From: Ashinkailepas kermadecensis
Lineage: Eukaryota; Arthropoda; Thecostraca; Neolepadidae
DNA length: 64,000 nucleotides
Reading direction: 5' to 3'
NCBI GenBank assembly: GCA_034440615.1
Contig: JAOTOM010002697.1
Span: 1 to 64,000 of the forward strand
The notes under the pieces are model-generated. The model had not been told where the DNA came from and searched no databases. It was given only the letters and a program-made list of their open reading frames with translations. The translations under genes were made by a program, and so were the position numbers. This document shows positions 1-11,477 of the stretch, in pieces; within the stretch, counting starts at the first letter, position 1, and every line of letters starts with the position of its first letter.

Positions 1-530
1 CCGTCCGTCCGTCTGCCCGTTTTCACGGTCGTCCGCCCGCTGCGTCTCACGCCACTTGACACGACTGATCGCCCGTCCCCGCCGCTCAGATTCGCCATGA
101 AGTGTCGCCAATGCCGCCGATCGCTCATTCTGCCGCGATATTTTCTGTTTTCTTGGGTTTACGTCCCATTCGAATCATTACCAGACCGTAAAAACTGTGG
201 AATGGCTCGTAAACTGGAGATGCTCCGTCGGCCGTGCTCTCCCTCCGCCCCGAGGTGTGAGGCCAGGACTGCTGGTGACGTCACGGCTGCTGTCGGCGCC
301 GACGACAGGCCATGTGTTCCGAGAGGAGAGGAGAGGACAGGGCAGGGGAGGGGCGCGAGATGCTACTGAGGGAGGCTGCCCATGCATTGTAAGGGGACGA
401 GTGTGAGAAGGCTGGGGTGAGGTGCACCGGCAGTGCTAATTTTATCTAGCTAGGTAGCACGACTTCTAAGGAAAATATGGTTTGAAGAATAATCGAACGT
501 TGCTTTCAAGTCGTTCGCATGCCAGAGGTT
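1..530. other. Non-repetitive stretch, no gene seen
   Basis: It opens with a CCGT-rich run. Moderately GC-rich to about 420, then AT-richer. Short open frames overlap on both strands with no recognisable domain. Confidence 0.6.
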
Positions 531-690
531 ACGACCTATTTGCTGTTTGTGATGTGTGTTAAGGGCGTTTACTACCTATTTGTTGTTTGTAATGTGTGTT
601 AAGGGCGTTTACGACCTATTTGTTGTTTGTGATGTGTGTTAAGGGCGTTTACGACCTATTTGTTGTTGTGATGTGTGCTAAGGGCGTTTC
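531..690. repeat. 40-bp tandem repeat, 4 copies
   Basis: The unit begins ACGACCTATTTGTTGTTTGT and ends GTTAAGGGCGTTT. Copies are nearly identical with a period of exactly 40; the last has a 1-bp deletion. Confidence 0.95.
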
Positions 691-1339
691 GACCAAAAGG
701 TGCATTGCCATGTGTGCATAATCGTGGAAAAGAACCAGTGCAAGTTATAGGTCCTGTGCATTTCTACGACTATGCAGAACTCTATGAGTGGCTTCTAGTA
801 GGTAGTTGGGCAAGGAGTTACCGTTGTAATCAATTAATTAGCTGGTGAAATAATTCAGGATAAATTAACCAGGTGAATGACTTCAGGCAGCACCAGCCAC
901 AGCAATGGTAATCCGGCCTCTTCTGAAGCTGCGGACACCCGCCTGAAGGAGCAATTATACGTGATGTAATTCTGTCAGTGCACGTCGAGTTTGGTGTTGA
1001 TGAGCAGAATTCCCACTGCATGCAACCACGCACTGAGGGAGGGGTCACGCCGACATGGTCTGAGAGGTGACCGTTGAACTTGCTGCAGAACCGAGCGAAA
1101 CGAGGCTATTTCTGTGGACGTGCGGCCATAGTTGCTGTAGCAGAAGTGTCATGCGGAGCCATTTCAGGGAGGGGAGGGATATATACCAGGCCATTTTCTG
1201 TCCGTCCAGGCTGTGTCATGAACGGCTTGGGCTGTGTGAGCAGGTGGCCGAGGGACCTGAGGCTGGAGTGACGGCCGATCCACTCATCGCTTCTGTTCTC
1301 TTCCTATTGCTGCCTGTGGGGATCACGGCCCTCTGTGCG
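691..1339. other. Non-repetitive stretch, no gene seen
   Basis: No conserved coding motif on either strand. It borders the 42-bp array. Confidence 0.6.
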
Positions 1340-1790
1340 GTCCCTGCTCTGTTCCTGGCCCGGCTCCGACCCTGGCTGCGGCCCCGCTCTGTCCCTGGTC
1401 CCGGCTCCGGCCCTCGCTGTGGTTCCCGCCCTGTCCCTGTCCCCGGCTCCGGCCCTCTCTGTAGTCCCCGCTCTGTCCCTGGCTCCGGCTCCGATCCTCG
1501 CTGCGGTTCCCGCCCTGTCCCTGGCCCCGGCTCCGACCCTGGCTGTGGTCCCTGCTCTGTCCCTGGCCCCGACTCCGACCCTCGCTGCGGCCCCGTTCTG
1601 TCCCTGGCCCCGGCTCCGGCCCTCTCTGTAGTCCCCGCTCTGTCCCTGGCCCCGACTCCGACCCTCGCTGCGGCCCCGCTCTGTCCCTGGCCCCGGCTCC
1701 GACCCTCGCTGTGGTCCCCGCTCTGTCCCTGACCCTCTCTGCGGCCCCGCTCCGTCCCTGGTTCCGGCTCTGCCCGCAGTCCCGGCTTCA
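1340..1790. repeat. 42-bp GC-rich minisatellite
   Basis: The unit is built on CTGTCCCTGGCCCCGGCTCC then GACCCTCGCTG. The 42-bp period (14 codons) has few stops in any frame, so long Pro/Ala/Leu or Gly/Arg-rich ORFs appear on both strands. These are not taken as genes. Confidence 0.92.
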
Positions 1791-2340
1791 GCCTCGGATC
1801 TCGTCCCGGCTCCAATCACGGAACATGACCCAGGTCATTCCCCGAGTCCTAACACGAATCTTGCTCCGAGCACTGTCCCAGTTTTGTGCTGTGCTCTGTC
1901 TCAGCTCTGGCCCAGGTCCTGTCCCGGGTTCTACCTCCTCCGACCCTGGCTTCGGCCCCGACACCGGTTGGTCGTCGGCGATGGGCTGTCACGTGATAGC
2001 AGGACAATAGAGGATCGGTCTCACCTGCGAGCCTCACCCCTCCCTAACCCGACACCACACACGTGGTGCTGCGCCGAAAATGTATGCCAAGCCCACATAG
2101 CCGGGCTCCGCAGCCCTATGGCCTTGGTCGGTGGAGTAGCTCACCTCCCGGATCAGGTATTGGCCATACCTGGCCACGGCGACCCGGTCCGTCTTTTTGT
2201 TTGGCGATTTTTTGTGGCAGCAGGCAATAATGGCCATGACTGTTCTCATAATTCAAGCAATGACCGCAAAAAACACCGATCGTAACGCTGGAATTCCGCA
2301 GTCAACCGCTCTTTCTCCCTCACGTCTCGTACTGCACTCT
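1791..2340. other. Edge of the 42-bp array and unique DNA
   Basis: Decaying CCTGGTCCCGG-type motifs persist to about 1960, then non-repetitive sequence. No gene recognised. Confidence 0.55.
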
Positions 2341-2850
<510 letters not shown>

Positions 2851-3083
2851 GTCTCTATGTCCTATATATCTCTATGTCCTCTATGTCCTCTATGTCCTCT
2901 ATGTCCTATATGTCTCTCTGTCCTCTATGTCCTCTATGTCCTCTATGTCCTCTCTCTCTCTGTCCTCTCTCTCTCTCTGTCCTCTCTCTCTCTCTGTCCT
3001 CTCTCTCTCTCTGTCCTCTCTCTCTCTCTGTCCTCTCTCTCTCTCTGTCCTCTCTCTCTTCTCACTCCTCTCCCTCCTCTCTG
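2851..3083. repeat. TCTATGTCC / CTCTCTGTCC short tandem repeats
   Basis: Nine-base CTCTATGTC units give way to CTCTCTCTGTCC units, continuing the pyrimidine-rich composite locus begun at 2341. Confidence 0.93.
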
Positions 3084-3229
3084 TCTCTTGAAAATGTACG
3101 CACTTATTAGCACAACTGCCAACAATCACAATGCGTAGATCCATCACAATGTACGTCTGGCGTGAAATTTGTTTTACTTCGAACAAGCCAGTCGCGAGAC
3201 GCGAAATCAGTGGCGGTCAATGCCACTGC

Positions 3230-3730
3230 TGGTGACGGCACAACCCCGCTGCTTATGAGCACTACCTGACTTGTGACCACCATTGCTTCGCTGTTGATGA
3301 CCATTAGCCCTCTGGTGACGTGTCATTGTACCGTTGCTTATGGCTATTGCCCCACCGGTGATAACCATTACTCCACTGATTGCAATCATTACCCCGCTGG
3401 TCATGACCAATACTTGGCATGGCAATTACCTCGCCAGTGACTAACCATATTACATCGCTGGTCACCGGCCCCATAACGCTGCTGGTGATGACCGCTGTAT
3501 GACCAACGCAGTCGATTCGCTCCTAAGCCCAAATAATCAAACAGCCAATTCTGCTGGTGATGACCATAACCTTGCTGGTTATGAAAATTATCTCGTTGGT
3601 GGGTGGCTGACCCCATTTCCATTCTAGTGCTGATCGTTACCCCACGGACAATGCCAGTTGTCGCGATGACGACCGACGCCATTATTCCAGTGGTGACCAG
3701 CCCTGCTGCCGTGCTGGTGATGGCCATTAC
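3230..3730. repeat. Degenerate ~20-bp minisatellite zone
   Basis: Recurrent but mutated motifs (GCTGGTGATGACC, CATTACCCC) resemble the cleaner 22-bp array that follows. This is probably its old edge. Confidence 0.6.
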
Positions 3731-4373
3731 CCCGACGGTGACTGGCCATTACCGCGTCGGTGACCGGCATTACCCCGTCGGTGACCACCCATTACCCCGC
3801 CGGTGACCACCCATTACCCCGCCGGTGACCGGCCATTACCGCGTCGGTGAGCAGCCATTACCGCGTCGGTGACCACCCATTACCCCACCGGTGACTGGCC
3901 ATTACCCCGCCAGTGACCGGCAATTACCCCGCCGGTGACCGGCCATTACCCCGCCGGTGACCACCCATTACCTCGCCGGTGACTGGCCATGACCCCGCCG
4001 GTGACCTGCCATTACCCCGTCGGTGACTGGCCATTACCCCGCCGGTGACTGGCCATTACCCCGCCGGTGACCACCCATTACACCGCGGGTGATTGGCCAT
4101 TGCCCGGTCGGTGACCGGCCATTACCCCGCCGGTGACTGGCCATTGCTCCGCCGGTGACCGGCCATTACCCCGCCGGTGACCGGCCATTACTCCACCGGG
4201 TGAGTAGCCATATCCCCGCCGGTGACTGGCCATTACCTCGCGTGTGACTGGCCATTACCCAGCCGGTGACTGGCCATTACCCAGCCGGTGACCGGCCATT
4301 ACCCAGCCGGTGACCGGCCATTACCCCGCCGGTGACCGGCCATTACCCCGCCGGTGACCGGCCATTAGCCTGC
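3731..4373. repeat. 22-bp minisatellite
   Basis: The unit is CCATTACCCCGCCGGTGACC plus GG or AC, about 29 copies, with mostly point variants. Confidence 0.93.
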
Positions 4374-7300
4374 GGTCGCGGGAGTGTGGCGCCGACGGTG
4401 TTTGACGTCGCCAGCTCAATGGCACGTGTAATCGGCCAGAGGCAGACCGTCCAGTACGCGCCACTGCACTGCCAGATCGGTGTAAGAGCTGAAATGGTGG
4501 CACTGGCAGAGCCGTGAGGGGGGGGGGGCGGCCGCATCACCCGTCGGGTGCATATTGCAGCACACCGCCGGGTACCCCACGAAATCCTGCCGGATACCTC
4601 CAGTAGCACCTCGCCAGGCACCTCACGAAATACCTGTCATATTTTGGATGCCTTGGATGCCACCGCTTTTTACTCTTATTTAGTTCAGTTTATGTGTATG
4701 CTTATTCCGACTTCCATTGAAGGTGTTGAGCGTTGAAGTGTGCAAATTGAGACCAAATGATAACTACGATGGCAATCATTATTTCTTATTCATAGTATCA
4801 CTCAGTGCACATTACCATTGCAACGTATTTCGATGACTAGCAAAACTAGCGATAATTTCAGGGAACGCCTCCCGTGTGGGTGGGCTTTGCCCCAGGGCAG
4901 GTGGCGCTTTGCCCTGCGGTCAGGGCTAAGCGCTCCTTTTGACACGTCTCACAATTTCGTAGTTTGCATACAAATACATCGAGGTGCAAAGTTTTTGACT
5001 AGCCAATGCATGAATAAATGATTTGCTTATCTTATGATCCCACGCCAGCATTTATCCGTGCATTATTTTAAAGGCTGTCGTGGTTCAAACGTCAATGCAT
5101 ACGCATTACTCCTGTCTACCCTATGTGCATGAAGGAAAGTTTCAGTTACCCGGACACCAAAGCCATGGTTTGCCACGTGAAAAGAAACGTTGACCTGAAC
5201 GCATCCAGGGGTGCCATTTTCCCATAGTTTCCCCTTGAGATCGGAAGAACGTCGAGATTTGAGGACACCACATTTATGAGTCTGAAATGAATCGATTTGT
5301 TCTTTCTCTTCTTCTCGCTGATCAGTGGCTAAATTCGCTGATGGGCGTGTGAACACCAATTTACATGGACTCTTGTTTTTGTTCCTCAGACAAAATCCCA
5401 GCCCCTGAGGCCTCAGCCAACAAGATCAGATGAGAAAGAACTCGTACCATGACCACTTATACCATCGCAGCACTGTATACAAAGTCATGTCAGCTGTGAG
5501 ACGGTTGATACATTTTGATATGGATCAGACCAAGATGCAGAGGGCAAGAGCATGGGACCCACCCTTCCCTTATCCGCCAAATTTGTGTTTTTGCCATCCA
5601 GTTATTCCAGGTCGCGATCTCCTCGCGGACGACAGCGAGTGTTGTTGTCCAGCACCCTCTTCTACGCTGAGTGCAGTGCCGACGCTGTGCACAGCCGACC
5701 CCTGGCGTGTGCGCGTCTTCACTGACCGACACACGTGCGCTGGGCGATGGACGGCCGGTCGGCTGGATTTGCACGGAGACAGATGGGCGCAGTGATGGGG
5801 GACAAATGGCGGTACGCGACACCCGCCGCAGTCGGCGGCGGCGGTGTCTGTACGGCTGACGCGGTACACACCGCTCGGCCACTGTGTCCGGCACAACAAT
5901 GCCGGGTGGAGACTCTCTAGTCTCTGGCTGCCTGGCAGCTGGTGTTGCGTCAGCGCGCTGTACCAGCACCGGGTTGCCACGGGCAGCGGTGGAATGTTCC
6001 GCATGGTCGGGAGCTCGAGCTTTCCCACCCTTCGATGATTATCATGATTGGAACGATTAAGCAGTCGCTGCACCTTGGGCTTCAATATCAACAAATCAGC
6101 AATTAAACGTATGGGAGTGCAGCAGGTCCAATCACTGGTGTGAAGCTGATTGAGTGCCGTGCATGCTGGCAGTTCCATTGCTGTCCACGGGCGCTGATCG
6201 CCTCGTCCTGGTAAACACCATCGCCTGCAGCTGTGTCCAGCCCGGCATGGGCCCGCACCCGCGCCGTTTGTGATTGCGGTGTTGTGTCGTGGAATGCGAG
6301 AGGAAATCGTCCTTTTTCGGAATTATCACTTGGATCGGATCGGTATATTTGTGCAGCATGCACACGGGTGGTTCCATGGCGTTTCGTCTCGGTAAGCCTG
6401 CGCCTTTTTCCTACTTCAGTAGATTGTATTACCGGGGACTTGCAACCCACAGCATGTGCTACATCGGTCACAAAACCACATCTCTCAGCCATCGCTCACC
6501 GATCATCTGCAGGGATTACGGCCGCAAGGACATCTCCGGAACTACCGCAAAACTTGACTGATTGATGCTGTATGGACGGTACTTTTGATATGTTGCCTAG
6601 AAGACCAAATAACACATCGTTGTAGCACAATATAACATGGTAATTAACTCTTCGATCTGTGTCGGAATCACATATTACATTGGGTTTGCATGGAATTTTA
6701 ATTAATATGATCTAGCCCTGTAATAGAATGCGGTGTTCATGATGGCGTGGTTTATGTTAGAATAGTAGATATCCTCTTGATGAAATGGCAGAAATATGAC
6801 ATAGGCATGGGTGTTGTTCTGTATGCTTTTGAGGGGCGTTTGGTCCCTCAACGTTGGCTGTGTGGCCCTCTCTATAATTTTAACTTTTAACATGAGACCC
6901 TATGGAGCGTGCTCCTCAATCAATTTAGTCCATCCATTGCCCCCATGTATTGTGCCCCCTCCCCCCCCCCAAATAATTTCGGAACTCAACACCCTTGGGC
7001 ATGGAGCAAAGGCGTACTCACCATAGAGGTTGAAAGGGCGATGACCCTACGTATAACCAATAGACACAATAGGATCCGAGAATTTGGGGATACATTTACG
7101 ATTTCAGACTCGTTTTCGATGGTCAAAATGTCAAAAGCGTGCAATTTTATTGGATGTCAGGGTGTGCGATTACCCGCAAACCCCCAGTTGCTACGTTCAA
7201 TGGCTGCCTTACCAACTTATGGGAGCAATCAATGTTAGGTTTATGGCGTGGCATGAGCAGGCTTGTGGAATGCTTCAATGGCTTGTGGAATGCAGTTAAT

Positions 7301-7453
7301 AGGACAGACGCGCTCAAAATCGAGTATTGGACTGCCAACTTCGGAATCAATCCTACACGTCTGGTGCGGGGGACAGGACCGGCGTCACCGCGGCATAACT
7401 GCCCCGTCACTCGGCCAGTGCCTGCCTGGTCCGTCAGTCAGCGCACAGTGCGG
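4374..7453. other. Non-repetitive stretch with one dispersed repeat
   Basis: It contains an 11-G run at 4518-4528 and the dispersed repeat at 6838-7012. The longest frames (up to about 200 codons, minus strand near 5570-6178) are of mixed composition and resemble no family I know. No splice-supported exon was identified. Confidence 0.55.
6838..7012. repeat. Dispersed repeat family, copy 1
   Basis: It shares ordered blocks with 14190-14345: CCCTCAA(C/T)GTT, AACTTTTAACATG(A/G)GAC, CTATG, GTGC, the CCATTGCC / CATGTATT blocks, CCCCTCCCC and AATAATTTC. Both copies carry a C-rich run. It is probably a diverged transposable element of unknown class. Confidence 0.7.
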
Positions 7454-7454
7454 C

Positions 7455-7492
<38 letters not shown>

Positions 7493-7500
7493 GCGCGCGC
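7454..7500. repeat. Compound (GT)n(GA)n(GC)n microsatellite
   Basis: Three dinucleotide tracts lie end to end, just upstream of a CpG-rich stretch (about 7500-7700). Confidence 0.95.
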
Positions 7501-9888
7501 TAGGTGTCCTCGCCCGAGCTGGTGAGGCGGTGTCGCGCTGGCGTCGCGGCACGGCCAAGCGTGCTGTGTCTCGGCACATTGTGCCGGCCAGCTGGAGTGG
7601 AACGGCCGTGTGACAGGCCGGCGGTCCCTTCTCGCGCCGGCTGCGCGCCCGCGCCGGCCGCCCGCCCGCCGGCGGCCCAACGTTTAATGTAGCAGCATTC
7701 CAGGACAGGGGAGGCAGGCCGGATGCCGCCAGGGAAGTGTGCAGAACGGCGGCGCCGGCTCCAGGGGCCCGCACAAAACCGGTTTCCGTCCGCCAGCGCT
7801 TTGCCTGCGGTGCCGTGGAGGAAGAGTGGCTCGGTCAAGCAAGGGTGAAGCTTTGGTTTTTATTTTATTTTGGTGGGGAGGAACCTATAATGTTCATGAA
7901 ATGAAAACATATTGCAGAAGTTGGCCCATATGGTTCCACATCAAAGTACGTAATACTAGAATGGCTTCACTGAGCATTCCAGGGCATCGGGGCCCCTTCG
8001 AAGTGGCAGGACGTTCCACTTCGGTGATCAAGGAAGCAGTCAGAGGCATGCCAAGAGATTCCTCCAGGAGAAACAACTTCGCCCATGTTCAGCGACCCCA
8101 GGGTTTAGAGAGCTCTGGAATTGCGAACCCGTAAACTCCTAAGAGCTGCCTCAACCGGTGACTTCAGCCCTGTCTGAACAATTGCTTGCAAAACGCTGGC
8201 AGATTGCTCACGCTTGAAAGTGCATATTTAACCCTCGCAGTGCGTCTATTTGAACCCTTGAGATTTCTATGAGATGGCTCCGCGCCTATTCTCCGTTGAA
8301 GGCATTGTAAAAGAACCCAAGGAGAGAAAGGATATCGCCTTACAATTTGGCTTACCGTTTGCAAATTCATGAGCGCACATTGGATCAAAAATAGATGTTC
8401 GGTCCATTACGATTCTGGAGTTAGGGCAGGTCAAAGTCAGGTCAGGACATTGTCTCGATGGCGTTTCTAGATGCTCATTGAAACATGTCATAAACAAACC
8501 GTGCAAGATACCTACAGTCAAAACTGAAGCGTGGGTATATAGACGTGGCCAAAGAAATACCAAAACACAAAAAGTGACAAAGCGCAGGAAAAGTGTTTTC
8601 CGTGTAGGTATGTCTTCATGACTAATTAATATTAAAATAGGATATGGATTTTCGCGAAGACAAACTAGTTCATCGAATACTTCAAGCTTCAAGTCACTGT
8701 GACATGATTTGAAATGTCCCAAGGATACACGTATGTATCCAAAGCGCTTTTCAAGCTAAAATACAGACAATTGTGAAGTAAAATTGCCAAACCATGATAT
8801 TTTGCTCGTGAGTTTCATTCCTACGTGATTATGTCCAGCAAGGTTCATTTCAATCTTGTTTGGTTTAGGATACACTGTGGGATGTTTATTCCTAGTGCCA
8901 CATATTTTTATCTCTCGGAGTTATCAGAGGAAGAACCTATTTGGCTTTGCGCGTTCGCGATGTTCACTACTTTTTCCTCGGCACAATTGGTGTAGAATTT
9001 CGTCAGCTTCAGCAATCAATCACATTTCTAGCCACTCGACCTTTACCTGATCGGCGACCTTGAATTTTGTACATGTCATTCGTTAGAATAAGTTCAGTTT
9101 TATCATCGACAGTGAGACAAGAAATCGTATTTATTTCACTAGAGTTCGTAACTTGCGGTGAAGGCCGGGTGACTGACTGCACCCCGACGTTGGTCTGTTC
9201 GACCTGGCCTGAAAGGTCAACCAAAAGCGGTAGAGAAAACCCTGGCCTGGTCCACCGAAAGAGTCCACCAAAAGAAGTAGAGAAAACATTGCAAGTAATT
9301 CCGAACGTTCGACGCTACATCGTCCTATTCATTGCGCAACTCTATCTTGCCTAGTACAAAAATTCGCGGTGAAGAGGAGTCAAATCGACCCCCCCCCCAC
9401 GCACTGCGAGAGACAAGAAATTCTGCCGCACTGAGGGTTAGAGACTGGGGAAACATGCCCATGTCAGGGATGTAGTATTAGTACGTTCTGTGTGCATTAC
9501 GAGAAAATGCCAATGATAGAGGTTTTTTAATCGCTCAATCGGTCAACTCGGCGGCATGGCTGGTTCGTTCCACCCGTCATACCGGTCGGTGCCTCTGATC
9601 TCGTTATCGAGGTTGGCAGTAGCCCACACCCCTTTATACCAGGGGATCAACGAATTTTTATAAAGGGACCAGGCTCCTCCAAATGCCATGTTTGAACACT
9701 CCGTTCCAGAACCGGAATTTTGCAACGGAAAAAAACGCATTCCTTGTATTGCAAAGGGGGTCATGCATCCTTCTTGGTTGCGCTTTGTTTCAATATGATC
9801 GAAACTTCGAAAGATTGTTACATTTTCAACTATAGAAAGCGGTAAAGGAGCGGAGGAAAGCAAATAATTAAAGCCCAGTATGCATCTT
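7501..9888. other. CpG-rich stretch then unique DNA
   Basis: 7501-7830 is rich in CpG and GC and could be a regulatory island, but no initiator or coding exon is visible. From 7831 the sequence is AT-richer, with a 10-C run at 9389-9398. The minus-strand frame ending at 9543 partly reads through the 29-bp repeat and the MITE and is not a gene candidate. Confidence 0.5.
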
Positions 9889-10071
9889 GTGTCCACTGTT
9901 GTCAGCTGAGTAGAGATGTGTCCTTTGTCGTCAGCTGAGCAGAGATGTGTCCACTGTCTCCAGCTGAGCAGAGATGTGTCCACTGTCGTCAGCTGAGCAG
10001 AGATGTGTCCACTGTCTCCAGCTGAGCAGAGATGTGTCCACTGTCTCCAGCTGAGCAGATATGTGTCCAAT
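9889..10071. repeat. 29-bp minisatellite, ~6 copies
   Basis: The unit is GTGTCCACTGTCTCCAGCTG then AGCAGAGAT. It ends 27 bp before the target duplication of the 238-bp MITE. Confidence 0.9.
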
Positions 10072-10106
10072 GATGTATTTGCTCTGAAGCTGAAACTTGA
10101 ACAGAC

Positions 10107-10344
10107 AGGGGCGGATACAGTGGGCACTGGGGGAATGTGCCCGGGGGCACAGGGGAAGTCCCCCCCCCCCCGGCCGTGAAAGGCCTCCCTTCCGGGAAGG
10201 CTCGAGTGCACCCCCTCCCTATATTGTTTGCAGCCAGATGCTCCAGGCTTCAGTGTGCTCGAATGCACCCTTCGATATTTTTGTCAGCCAGAAGCGCCCC
10301 TCCAGAGGCAAAGTGTCCCCATGACAATTGCTGGATCCGCCCCT
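10107..10344. mobile_element. 238-bp MITE with AGGGGCGGAT ends (hAT-like)
   Basis: The left end AGGGGCGGATACAG and the right end CTGGATCCGCCCCT are inverted repeats matching at 13 of 14 positions. The flanks GAACAGAC at 10099-10106 and 10345-10352 are an identical 8-bp target duplication, extendable to a 10-bp direct repeat. Ends of this type recur in non-autonomous hAT elements as I know them. It contains a 12-C run at about 10160 and no gene. Confidence 0.85.
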
Positions 10345-10352
10345 GAACAGAC

Positions 10353-11139
10353 ATGGGCTCGCGTCCTTTATCAGGTCTGATTGAGGCAGACTTTGGTTGG
10401 CTTTGTGAGTATACCAAATGGGCTTCATTAGAACTCAGGATATAACATTGATTAGGGAGTTTCATTTTATTTTTCTCTTGTATTTTTCATTTATAGGCCT
10501 GACCCAGATGGACCACTGGGACTCTTATTAAGCCATAAACTTGTATGACTTTATGACTAATTCGCCCTTCCACGAAACCCAGTGAACCCAGTCGAACTGA
10601 CTTTGAACTGCATCATAATGCCTAGATACCACCACATTTGGGATTCTGAAGTTTCGTGTATACGTTTTGTTCACTAGCTTTGACTCTGAATTTATTTCGG
10701 TCAAATACCTGACCTTCGCGTCAAGAGGCTGTTGGAGAAGATACCGTGAAGGTTGGAAGACAATTGTATGCTTTGAACTGCATTGGGTTGGGTATTCTGG
10801 CTACTGTGTTTGACAATACAGGCGATTTTCAAGGCAATAGTTCACCAGGAAATTTCGTAAGGAGGGAAAAGCGAAGCTTCATGGTTGCTCTGCTAGCTCC
10901 ATATGTTGGTAAGCGTTGCCCAAAATAATAAAGATTATATTTTGGCCAGTTCTGATTGTTTTGCATGATGCATCGAATGATATACTGCACTATGTGGTCA
11001 TACTTGATCTCGCTTGCTGATTGATTCACAATGTCAGCCTATGCCATCGGGCGGTGTGCGTGCCTTCCCCGGGCGGTTTAGTTGCTGGCTCAGGTCAGTC
11101 CACGTCATGGGGCGGTGTGCGTGCCTTCCATACTATAGT
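10353..11139. other. Non-repetitive stretch, no gene seen
   Basis: AT-rich to about 11040, then GGGCGGTGTGCGTGCCTTCC occurs twice (about 11048 and 11110) next to the 14-bp array. Confidence 0.55.
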
Positions 11140-11477
11140 GACCTGGATGTAGTGACCCGGTTGTAGTGGCCCGGTTGTAGTGACCCGGCTGTAGTGACCC
11201 GACGGTATGGGCCGTCTGTGGTGGCCCGGCTGTAGTGGCCCGACTGTAGTGGCCCGACTGTAGTGGCCCGACTGTAGTGGCCCGACTGTTGTGGCCCGAC
11301 TGTTGTGGCCCGACTGTAGTGGCCCGACTGTAGTGGCCCGACTGTTGTGGCCCGACTGTTGTGGCCCGACTGTAGTGGCCCGACTGTTGTGGCCCGACTG
11401 TAGTGGCCCGACTGTAGTGGCCCGACTGTTGTGGCCCGACTGTAGTGACCAGACTGTAGTGGCCAGACTGTAGTGGC
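11140..11477. repeat. 14-bp minisatellite, left part (~24 copies)
   Basis: The unit is TGTAGTGGCCCGAC with TGTTGTGG variants. It is interrupted at 11478 by the 3.9-kb element and resumes at 15370 in the register predicted by an 8-bp target duplication. Confidence 0.95.

Noticed and set aside
1216..1819. Gly/Arg/Glu-rich and Pro/Leu-rich ORFs on both strands
   Set aside because: 42-bp minisatellite with 14-codon period; no domain or splice context.
5570..6178. 202-codon minus-strand ORF
   Set aside because: Mixed composition, overlapped by equally open frames on both strands, no recognisable family or splice sites.
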